DNA of 31,220 nucleotides from an uncultured Lachnospiraceae bacterium (GTDB taxonomy: Bacteria; Bacillota; Clostridia; Lachnospirales; Lachnospiraceae): positions 1 to 31,220 of the forward strand of contig CAJTVT010000034.1 of the NCBI GenBank assembly GCA_910580015.1, in the 5' to 3' direction. The translations under genes and the position numbers were made by a program. Position 1 is the first letter of the stretch; every line of letters begins with the position of its first letter. The notes under the pieces were generated by a model. That model had not been told where the DNA came from. It saw only the letters and a list, made by a program, of their open reading frames with translations, and searched no databases. This document shows, one piece after another, positions 24,660-30,773 of the stretch.

Positions 24660-24689
24660 TTGTACATTCGTATGTGGATATGTTATAAT
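24660..24689 (+). promoter_or_regulatory. Promoter of the desulfoferrodoxin leader
   Basis: TTGTAC (24660-24665) and TATAAT (24684-24689) are 18 bp apart, with a TGT extension before the -10. The start near 24696 would give a leader of about 230 nt made mostly of tandem repeats. Confidence 0.6.
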
Positions 24690-24703
24690 CCAAATTATAT
24701 ACA

Positions 24704-24909
24704 GAATTGGAATTATAATTTCCGAAAGCATTGGGAATATTTTTTGAAAGTAAAGGATAAGAAAAGAGAATTGGAAACATAATTTCGGAAACAATTGGGA
24801 ATATTTTGTTTGAAAGAAAAAGATAAGAAAAGAGAATTGGAAACATAATTTCGGAAAGCATTGGGAATACTCTTCATGAAAGTTACTCTTTATGAAAGTA
24901 AAAGATATG
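24704..24909 (+). repeat. Three tandem copies of a 64-66 bp unit in the leader
   Basis: Units begin GAATTGGAA at 24704, 24768 and 24834. Shared blocks are ATAATTTCSGAAA (S = C or G), ATTGGGAATA, TGAAAG and GATAAGAAAAGA. Units two and three are identical through most of the first half; the third diverges after TTGGGAATAC and runs into the AGGAGGT ribosome site at 24914. The repeats fill the space between promoter and gene. The stretch 24544-24928 has no other gene. Confidence 0.85.
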
Positions 24910-24928
24910 AAATAGGAGGTAGATAGAA

Positions 24929-25291
24929 ATGGATTTTTATAAGTGTGGCAAATGTCAAAGTGTGGCTATGGAATTGATCCCAGGCGATCATGCTGGGGAG
25001 AAGACTTTTCAGGAATTAAAGGCAAATACGGTGGATGCTTCCGGTGAAAAGCATGTTCCAGTGATCACCCAGAATGGAGATACGGTTCAGGTAAAAGTAG
25101 GGGAGTTGGAGCATCCTATGCTGGAAGAACATTATATTATGTGGATTTATCTTGAGACAAAACAGGGAGGATTTTTGAGGAAGCTCTGTCCAGGAGATAA
25201 GCCAGAAGCAGAATTCCGGTTATGTGCAGAAGATCAGGTTGTGGGAGCTTATGGCTACTGTAATTTGCATGGTTTGTGGAAATCGAAATAA
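24929..25291 (+). CDS. dfx: Desulfoferrodoxin / superoxide reductase with reduced N-terminal site
   Basis: The 120-residue product is predicted to reduce superoxide to peroxide without forming oxygen, an anaerobe defence. The catalytic iron ligands are present: EKHVPVI, ELEHPMLEEHYIMWI and CNLHGLW give the His and Cys set. The N-terminus has only CGKC (C6, C9); the CC pair that completes the rubredoxin-like centre of 2Fe enzymes is missing, with a shortened loop (SVAMELIPGDHAG). This is like class III (Treponema-type) enzymes that lost the first iron. AGGAGGT lies 8 nt before the start. The gene stands alone behind a repeat-filled leader and before a strong terminator. Confidence 0.88.
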   Translation: MDFYKCGKCQSVAMELIPGDHAGEKTFQELKANTVDASGEKHVPVITQNGDTVQVKVGELEHPMLEEHYIMWIYLETKQGGFLRKLCPGDKPEAEFRLCAEDQVVGAYGYCNLHGLWKSK

Positions 25292-25294
25292 AAA

Positions 25295-25332
25295 TCAAAA
25301 ACCCCATCAATGAAAACGGTGGGGTTTTTGAT
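25295..25332. terminator. Bidirectional terminator after desulfoferrodoxin
   Basis: TCAAAAACCCCATC pairs with GGTGGGGTTTTTGA around a 9-nt loop; T tracts occur on both strands, so it can also end the convergent gene at 25347. Confidence 0.85.
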
Positions 25333-25346
25333 TATCTGGAATCTCA

Positions 25347-25796
25347 TTACTTTTTTATTTGCCGAAATCTTGTCCAGAATGTGGATTTTTTCTCAGGAAC
25401 AGGTTCATTTCCTTTGCGCAGTCCTTTGACGCTAGTGATATAAAGCCCGCTGACTACGGCTTTTACTTCTTTTTTTGTTGGAATACTGTCAAAAATTGCC
25501 GAATCACAGATAAAGGTCATAATCTTTGGACCTACCTTGGCCTTTACAATGGGCATCTTGGAACGGCGCATCAACTTAGGCGTTTGTTCCAGGATAGCGG
25601 CGGGGAGTCCTGCGTCTGCTAGTTTCATTTGTTTTTTATCAATGATTAGCATGGATATGGTTTGCGCAGCGGCTGCAATCTGTGCTTCCTGTTCTTCTTT
25701 TTTCTTCTGAGCTTTTTTACCAAGTATGTAAAGTGCAATAACTGCGGCTAAGAGAATCACAGTGATTACAATTAATACTATTTGCCATGTTGCCAT
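25347..25796 (-). CDS. N-terminally anchored small protein, function unknown
   Basis: The 149-residue product has one N-terminal membrane segment (IVLIVITVILLAAVIALYIL, residues 6-25), then a Lys/Glu/Gln-rich coiled-coil-like stretch (KKAQKKKEEQEAQIAAAAQ) and a soluble domain with MPIVKAKVGPKIMTFICD and GLYITSVKG. The tail is basic. This layout recurs in Lachnospiraceae proteins without known function, as far as I recall. AAAGGAGGG lies 6 nt before the start. It is read from the minus-strand half of the face-to-face promoter pair at 25854-25891. Confidence 0.7.
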   Translation of the reverse strand: MATWQIVLIVITVILLAAVIALYILGKKAQKKKEEQEAQIAAAAQTISMLIIDKKQMKLADAGLPAAILEQTPKLMRRSKMPIVKAKVGPKIMTFICDSAIFDSIPTKKEVKAVVSGLYITSVKGLRKGNEPVPEKKSTFWTRFRQIKK

Positions 25797-25853
25797 CCGA
25801 AACCCTCCTTTACTTGAGATTTACACATGTCTATGTGCATCATATCTCCAAGC

Positions 25854-25891
25854 ATTATATCATTGTCGAATAGAAAAATCAATGATATAAT
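25854..25891. promoter_or_regulatory. Face-to-face promoter pair in an 11-bp inverted repeat
   Basis: Plus strand: TTGTCG (25863-25868), 17 bp, TATAAT (25886-25891). Minus strand: TTGATT (25882-25877), 17 bp, TATAAT (25859-25854). The ends ATTATATCATT and AATGATATAAT are perfect inverted repeats. The two polymerases would occupy the same DNA, so the genes at 25347 and 25937 should exclude each other or share an operator. Confidence 0.7.
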
Positions 25892-25936
25892 ATAGGTGCA
25901 GGATGAATCGTTTTTCATTTGGAAGGGATGTGGGTT

Positions 25937-26179
25937 ATGGAAGAAATGGGAGAAAAATTATGTGAAAATTGCGGTGAAAGTTTGCGAGAGGAATATGCAT
26001 GGATAGATACCACCATAGATACTTTCAAATATAAGGTTGTCAGTGGGAATAAAATGAAAGTATTGAGTAATGGTAAGTGGAAAACGATTACCGTGGAATT
26101 TAATGAGGATCGAATCAAAATGAAAATAACACCTGCATTGACCAGCATGGAAGAGTCAGAGTCGTGGATTAGTTTCTAA
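25937..26179 (+). CDS. Small protein with an N-terminal CxxC, function unknown
   Basis: The product (80 residues) begins MEEMGEKLCENCGE; the single CENC pair could bind metal only with a partner or a second pair, which is absent. The rest is hydrophilic, with strand-like KVLSNGKWKTITVEF and a short end. I recognise no family. GGAAGGG at 25921-25927 lies 9 nt before the ATG at 25937; starts at 25928 or TTG 25919 are possible. It follows the plus-strand half of the face-to-face promoter pair. Confidence 0.5.
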   Translation: MEEMGEKLCENCGESLREEYAWIDTTIDTFKYKVVSGNKMKVLSNGKWKTITVEFNEDRIKMKITPALTSMEESESWISF

Positions 26180-26257
26180 GCGATATAAAAAACAAGGAAT
26201 CATAACCGTTCTTGGTCTTTTATATAATGTAGAAAACAAAATGTTGGGAAATTAGCG

Positions 26258-27874
26258 ATGGAGAGTGAAAAATTTGAAAATCTTTTGAACCTTGCTTTGA
26301 ATGCCACAGAACGGGAACGGGAAAAATCTTTGAATTTAGGCGTGGGTTATGAACCCGAAGAAGAACGTTGGGAACTGATTGTAAAATACTCAGGAAATAT
26401 TATGCGTTTGTCACAGGAAAATCCACAGATACGTGTGGAAGAACTTAGCAATGAATATGCTATTTTAAATGTACCAGAATCTGCTATGGATCTGGTGGCA
26501 GGTGCAGTGGAAGTCGAATATGTGGAAAAGCCTAAGCGTATGTATTTTGCTGTACGGGAGGGCAAACAGGCATCTTGTATTACACCGCTTCAAGATGCAC
26601 ATTATAACTTGAGTGGTAAAGGGGTGATTGTTGCGATTTTGGATTCTGGAATCGACTACAGTCACCCCGATTTTTGTAATGTAGATGGGAGCACTAGGAT
26701 TCTTGCTCTGTATGACGAGACCTTGAATCGAGAGTTTACATCAGAAGAAATTAATCAGGCACTGAAGGCGGAAAGTGAACAGGAACGTTTTCGAATTGTT
26801 CCAAGCAGAGACACTTCTGGACATGGAACCCATGTGGCAGGAATTGCTGCGGGAAATGGTCGTGCTTCTGGTGGAGTAAACCGAGGTGTTGCATACGAGA
26901 GTCCTCTTCTTGTGGTGAAACTTGGAACGGCAGATCCCAATGGATTTCCAAGAACCACACAGCTTATGCGTGGGCTTGACTATGTGGTGAATAAATCATT
27001 GGAACTTCAAATGCCGATGGCAGTGAATATTAGTTTTGGAAATAGCTATGGTTCCCACAGTGGAACGGCTCTGCTGGAGACCTATATTAATGATATGTCA
27101 AATTATTGGAAGACATTAATATCTGTTGGGACTGGTAATGAGGGGGCTGCAAGAGGGCATACTTCTGGTATTCTTCAGCAAGGGAAGGAGCAGGAGATAG
27201 AGCTCGGTGTGGGAAGTTATGAAACTGCTCTGAGCCTACAGATTTGGAAATCTTATGTGGATGAGTATGATATTTTGCTGGTTCATCCTTCTGGGAAAAG
27301 CATTGGGCCGATTCGTCAGATTCAGGGCCCACAGCGATTTGTGGTAGGGCGGACAGAGATTCTTCTATATTATGGGGAACCAAGTCCCTATAATTTATAT
27401 CAGGAAATGTACATTGATTTTCTACCGGCACAATCTTATATTGATGATGGAGTTTGGAGAGTTGTGCTGGTGCCAGAGCGAATTGTTCGGGGAAATTATG
27501 ACCTTTGGCTTCCAGGTCAGACTGTCTTGAACCAAGGGACGGGATTTCTTTACCCAGTGGAAGAGACCACATTGACCATACCCTCCACAGCGGAAAAAGT
27601 GGTTTCGGTGGCTGCCTATGATGCGCGATATAACCAACTTGCAGAGTTTTCCGGCAGAGGCTTCACTAGGCAGACAAACCAAGTAAAACCCGATCTGGCG
27701 GCTCCAGGTGTTGCCATTCGCTCAGCAGCTCCTGGGGGCGGCTATGCTGTGCGCAGCGGAACTTCTATGGCAACTCCTTTTGTGACAGGGAGCGCGGCGC
27801 TTTTGATGCAGTGGGGGATTGTGGAAGGGAATGATCCGTATCTATATGATGCTGTTATAATTGGACTAAGTTAG
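26258..27874 (+). CDS. Csp-like subtilase (S8), C-terminally truncated
   Basis: The 538-residue serine protease has no signal peptide, so it is cytoplasmic or spore-associated, like the clostridial Csp group. A prodomain (about 1-110) precedes the catalytic domain: D129 in AILDSGIDYSHPDF, H189 in SGHGTHVAG, the oxyanion Asn in GTGNEGA and S503 in SGTSMATPF. An insert of about 140 residues between Asn and Ser forms the jelly-roll-like part typical of this group. Relatives continue after GNDPYLYG with about 35 more residues; here the frame departs at GNDPYLYD and stops at once, at the edge of the decayed integrative element. The catalytic triad is whole, but the last helix and strand are lost, so folding may suffer. 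A TATAAT at 26223-26228 is the only promoter sign. Confidence 0.85.
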   Translation: MESEKFENLLNLALNATEREREKSLNLGVGYEPEEERWELIVKYSGNIMRLSQENPQIRVEELSNEYAILNVPESAMDLVAGAVEVEYVEKPKRMYFAVREGKQASCITPLQDAHYNLSGKGVIVAILDSGIDYSHPDFCNVDGSTRILALYDETLNREFTSEEINQALKAESEQERFRIVPSRDTSGHGTHVAGIAAGNGRASGGVNRGVAYESPLLVVKLGTADPNGFPRTTQLMRGLDYVVNKSLELQMPMAVNISFGNSYGSHSGTALLETYINDMSNYWKTLISVGTGNEGAARGHTSGILQQGKEQEIELGVGSYETALSLQIWKSYVDEYDILLVHPSGKSIGPIRQIQGPQRFVVGRTEILLYYGEPSPYNLYQEMYIDFLPAQSYIDDGVWRVVLVPERIVRGNYDLWLPGQTVLNQGTGFLYPVEETTLTIPSTAEKVVSVAAYDARYNQLAEFSGRGFTRQTNQVKPDLAAPGVAIRSAAPGGGYAVRSGTSMATPFVTGSAALLMQWGIVEGNDPYLYDAVIIGLS

Positions 27875-27910
27875 AAAAACCTTGAAAAACAGGGGTTTCT
27901 GCTTAGTCCA
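27862..27910 (+). repeat. Hairpin at the truncated subtilase end
   Basis: TGGACTAAG (27862-27870) pairs with CTTAGTCCA (27902-27910), with AGAAA/TTTCT inside. A TTTTC follows, so it could work as a weak terminator. It contains the new stop codon of the subtilase and is the first of three successive hairpins. Confidence 0.55.
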
Positions 27911-27915
27911 TTTTC

Positions 27916-28010
27916 ATTTCCGCGAGCAATGAGCCAAGTACCATGCTTGCATGGGTATTTGGCGAATGTCGCGAGAACCCTATACCCATCAGTTTGCTGT
28001 TGGGTATAGG
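27916..28010 (+). repeat. Palindromic repeat, copy 1
   Basis: A conserved imperfect hairpin (27921-27973, CGCGAGCAATGAGCC on the left, GGCGAATGTCGCG on the right, CTTG loop) ends in CGCGAGAACCC. It is followed by a second hairpin, CCTATACCCA with TGGGTATAGG, loop TCAGTTTGCTGT. Copy 2 lies at 28773-28870 on the other strand. Confidence 0.75.
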
Positions 28011-28194
28011 ATGTCAGCAGCTTTTCTACACCTGAAATTAAGACAAGTAGCGCTACAAAAAGTATAACACAGATATGTCGGCATGGAAAGCAAATTCGGG
28101 GTTGCGAGTTAGCCGCATTTTGGGTAACTGGCAGCACGAATCCACAAGGGTTTGGCAGTGTAGCTCCCAAGTATTTCAAAATGGAGGACAGGCT

Positions 28195-28664
28195 ATGGCA
28201 GAAAATACAGCGAAAGGTGCAGAAAAGAAAAATACTCGCACAATTACTTTCAAAAACAAGGAACATAGAGATTTTTATAAAGAGTATCTGCAGAAATGCA
28301 GATACCAGGATGAGTATCACAAAGCATTGGTGTACTGTCTTGGGATTGACCGGGATACCAGGGTAAATGTGGACAGGATTTATGACTTTAAGACAGGATG
28401 CGTAAAAACGGAGTGTCTGCGTGAAGGCTGGCAGACCAGCGGCAGCGCAAGGATTGTATGGATGGCGTTTAATCTCTATTGCAATGGAACGCCGAGTGTT
28501 TATGACACAGAGGAGGTGGAGGAACAATTAAAGGAGTTCCGTTGTTATACAGTGGAGGATTTATTCTGCTGCAGCTATGCCAGATATTTTTGGGAAGCTG
28601 TGAAGATTCGTTACCCGGAATATTGTTTTACGTGGATATGGAGGATTTGTATGTTGAAAATTAG
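28195..28664 (+). pseudogene. DUF6075 family protein, frameshifted
   Basis: The frame from 28195 (GGAGG 7 nt upstream) gives a DUF6075-like protein: KEHRDFYKEYLQKCRYQDEY, ALVYCLGIDRDTR, SGSARIVWMAFNLYCNGTPS and YARYFWEAVKIRYPEYC (each in outline). After YPEYC, four T residues stand at about 28625-28629 where five would keep the frame; one more T restores FYVDMEDLYVEN and a stop at 28662-28664. DUF6075 proteins are common cargo of clostridial ICEs, with no known role. The frameshift is in a homopolymer, so a sequencing error is possible, but neighbouring genes are broken too. Confidence 0.75.
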
Positions 28665-28915
28665 GATGCAGGGGACAAAGAAGGATCTTCACTGGTTCTG
28701 GCGGCTTTTAGAGCGGCAGGAGGATTTGGATGTGAAATCGGTATCAAAACCGTTTGCAAACAAAGGGACAGGACCAGAATTGTGCAAAAAGCAGCAAAAT
28801 TCTGGGTTCTCGCGGCAGTCGCCAAATATGCATACAAGTATGTCTATTTGGCTCGTTGCTTCGCGGAAATAAATATTTCCGTGTGTATGCGGAAGTGGGA
28901 AAAACAGAAAAATAG
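28651..28915 (+). pseudogene. Small ICE gene split by a palindromic insertion
   Basis: The frame starts at ATG 28651, overlapping the DUF6075 end, and reads MLKIRMQGTKKDLHWFWRLL with KPFANKGT near 28768. The sequence then turns into repeat copy 2. After the repeat, another frame reads KYFRVYAEVGKTEK and stops at 28913-28915, which looks like the proper C-terminus. The repeat of about 100 bp therefore interrupts a gene for a small protein of about 55 residues. It resembles small ICE proteins that begin with the same MKIR-type strand; I give no family name. Confidence 0.6.
28773..28870 (-). repeat. Palindromic repeat, copy 2 (inverted relative to copy 1)
   Basis: Read on the minus strand it runs ATTTCCGCGAAGCAACGAGCC, ... 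TATTTGGCGACTGCCGCG, AGAACCC, matching copy 1 through the first hairpin. The second hairpin uses CCAGAATT and AATTCTGG, a different stem from copy 1, with a loop that again has TTTGCTG. It sits inside a small ICE gene. Confidence 0.75.
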
Positions 28916-28941
28916 GTTGAAAAACCAGGAGGAAAGTATCT

Positions 28942-29777
28942 ATGTGCAGAGTGAGCGCAGTGGAAGACCAGAAAGGGTGCTATGTGCCAGTGGCACATGT
29001 CAAGCGCGGACCGAAGCGAAAGCGGAGAAGAGTCGGAAAGACAACGACCTGTGTGAATTTAGGGATTGGGCTTGCAAGGGCAGGCAAAAAAGTATTGTTA
29101 GTGGAGGCGGATGCACAGGGCAGCATGGCGGTGAGCTTAGGTGTTGCGGAACCGGACGAGCTGGATGTGACATTGGTGAATATCATGGAAAAAGTGATCA
29201 ATGACGAGGATGCAGAGCCGGGCGAGGGAATTATCCACCATGAGGAAGGGTTGATTTTATCCCAGCAAATATCGAACTGGCAGGCTTGGAAACGGCTCTG
29301 GTAAATGTGATGAGCAGGGAAATGATTCTGCGCCAATATCTGAACAGCGTAAAAGGCGAGTATGAATTTGTAATCATTGATTGTATGCCTTCACTCGGAA
29401 TGATTACGATAAACGCCCTTGTAGCGGCAGACAGCGTACTGATTCCAGTGAAAGCCGCATATCTCCCGGTCAAAGGGCTTCAGCAGCTTATAAAGACGAT
29501 CGGGCGGGTTCACAGGAAGCTGAACCTGGCACTTGGAATTATGGGGATTCTGCTGATAAAGGTAGACCTGAGGACAAACTTCGCAAGGGATATTTCAGCG
29601 CAGATCCGGGAGGCGTATGGAAACCGGGTGCGTATTTTTGAGAATTGCATCCCATTGTCCGTAAAGGCTGCGGAAACCACTGCAGCGGGGAAAAGCATTT
29701 ATCTCCATGACCCGAAGGGGATTGTGGCAGACGGCTACCATTCACTGACACAGGAGGTGCTTGCGGATGAAGAGTAA
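28942..29777 (+). pseudogene. parA: ParA-type ATPase, interrupted
   Basis: A ParA/Soj-like partition ATPase would move or hold the element through cell division. It starts MCRVSAVEDQKG with AGGAGG upstream, but the deviant Walker A box (KGGVGKTT) is split: KG at 28972-28977 and VGKTT at 29032, with 54 nt between. Walker A', NLGIGLARAGKKVLLVEADAQG, is normal. At about 29250 one base is missing: GAA GGG TTG ATT would read LDFIPANIEL with one more base. The second part (VNVMSREMIL, FVIIDCMPSLGMITINAL) stays in the other frame to the stop at 29775-29777, which overlaps parB. Two independent lesions make a functional protein unlikely. Confidence 0.82.
28978..29031 (+). repeat. 54-nt insert with a palindrome inside the ParA P-loop
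   Basis: The insert keeps the reading frame and codes for CYVPVAHVKRGPKRKRRR. It has a perfect 17-bp palindrome, ATGTGCCAGTGGCACAT (28982-28998), then a purine-rich GCGAAAGCGG part. It lies exactly between the two halves of KGGVGKTT. Confidence 0.7.
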
Positions 29778-30112
29778 GAGCGCAGAGAAAGTAAGGCTGA
29801 CATCTTTTGATGACCTATTCGGTGCAGGAGAAGCGCCGGCAGGGGAAACAGTAACATTTGTTTCTCTTAGCCAGCTACATACCTTCAAAGGCCATCCATT
29901 CTGGGTATTGGATGATGAAAAAATGCAGGAAACGGTGGAAAGCGTAAAACAGTATGGCGGGTTGATGCCGGGGATTGTGCGCCCGTATCCGGAAGGCGGC
30001 TATGAGGTCATTGCAGGGCATAGACGGTGCGGGCATGTAAGCTTGCAGGGCTTACGGAAATGCCTGTGATTATCCGGGAAATGGTTGATGATACAGTGGT
30101 GGTTCTGATTTA
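29767..30112 (+). pseudogene. parB: ParB-like protein, frameshifted and truncated
   Basis: The start at 29767 has AGGAGG 9 nt upstream and overlaps the end of parA. The N-terminal ParB/Spo0J core is clear: FVSLSQLHTFKGHPFWVLDD, MQETVESVKQYGGLMPGIVRPYPEGGYEVIAGHRR (in outline). At about 30030 one base is missing; the next frame goes on RACKLAGLTEMPVIIREMVDDT and VVVLI before a stop at 30110-30112, where the helix-turn-helix part should begin. The sequence there passes into a sigma-like gene, so the C-terminal half of ParB is deleted. Confidence 0.8.
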
Positions 30113-30478
30113 GAGTGGTACCGTTCACGTCGCAGGGAAAGGTATCAGAAAGAGAGGAACTGGAAACATGGCATATGCAGTCTGGATGGTTTAGAAGGAA
30201 GGGGGAATTGCTTAGGGAATATCCGGGATGTGGCAGAGGGATTGGAGGAAACAGTTTTGCGGAATATCTGCCGGGATAAAGTGAGGGAAGTTCTTGGAAG
30301 CCTGCCCGCGGAAGATGCCAGGCTGATTGAAATGTTGTATTTTGCGGAAGTTACGGTAACAGATACGGCAAAGATTTTTGGGTGCAGCCGTAAAACGATA
30401 CAGAACCGCCGGAAACGGATATTGAAGGAATTATGCCAGAAAATGAAGGAGCAGGGGATTCAAGGGGGATATTTTTGA
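30107..30478 (+). pseudogene. Sigma-70-like protein, N-terminally truncated
   Basis: The frame opens at the parB junction and reads DLEWYRSRRERYQKE, SLDGLEG, then a C-terminal region-4-like helix-turn-helix (LPAEDARLIEMLYFAE, TDTAKIFGCSRKTIQNRRKRI) to the stop at 30476-30478. It resembles the small sigma-like proteins of clostridial mobile elements, which begin some 20 residues earlier. No start or ribosome site is left at the expected place; GTG or ATG codons further in (for example 30230) would give only the HTH part. Confidence 0.7.
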
Positions 30479-30499
30479 ATATGCGCAAAGTGAGAGAAA

Positions 30500-30604
30500 C
30501 TATGGGATGGAAACTTGTTCTATAGCCTTTTGACATGCAAGATTGTCTGTAAGCATAATGGCTTTTATTTTTTTATTTTTAGATTCAGCTAAAAAGTAGT
30601 TGTA
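30500..30604 (-). other. Open coding-like remnant after the GNAT stop
   Basis: Directly after the TGA of the GNAT fragment the same minus-strand frame continues open for 34 codons, starting YNYFLAESKNKKIKAIMLTDN and ending at a TAG at 30500-30502. It does not look like the continuation of a GNAT domain. It may be the tail of another gene joined by deletion. Function unknown. Confidence 0.35.
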
Positions 30605-30703
30605 TCATTCTACAAAAGAATGGTTCATGATATAAAATGCATTTCGTGTTATATTTTCTACGGTTTCATAGTCCCTTTGTTCTTCATTGCGGATATTCAG
30701 CAT
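30605..30703 (-). pseudogene. N-terminal fragment of a GNAT acetyltransferase
   Basis: AAGGGAGAG precedes an ATG at 30703, and the 32 residues MLNIRNEEQRDYETVENITR... match the first strand and helix of GNAT proteins (IRxExxxDYxxVxxIT). The frame ends at 30605-30607, far short of a domain of about 150 residues, so only the start survives. Confidence 0.55.
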
Positions 30704-30773
30704 TTGATTCTCTCCCTTGTCTTTGATTTTATGTACCAAACAATTCCAAAATAAATTGGAATTTGCAGTTTCA

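Larger units (their letters stand above)
27850..30478 (+). mobile_element. Decayed fragment of an integrative conjugative element
   Basis: The segment holds, in order, a DUF6075 gene, a small element gene, parA, parB and a sigma-like gene, all typical of clostridial ICE maintenance regions and all broken. No integrase, relaxase or type IV secretion gene is present, and no att pair was found. Composition shifts toward higher G+C after about 28200 compared with the flanks. The left boundary falls where the subtilase loses its C-terminus; the right boundary is less clear and is set at the end of the sigma-like frame. The first 320 bases (27875-28194) hold no gene, only hairpins and element leader sequence. 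Confidence 0.7.

Noticed and set aside
24556..24861. Minus-strand frame with a repeated SEIMFPILFSY motif
   Set aside because: The motif comes from the tandem DNA repeats read backwards; the units are not multiples of a clear codon pattern and the frame overlaps two promoters.
24704..24909. Tandem repeats as a CRISPR array
   Set aside because: Units abut with no variable spacers and diverge along their full length; no cas genes are present.
27871..28527. Minus-strand frame of 218 codons across the element's left side
   Set aside because: It spans palindromic repeats and the DUF6075 gene in antisense, and has no recognisable domain or ribosome site.
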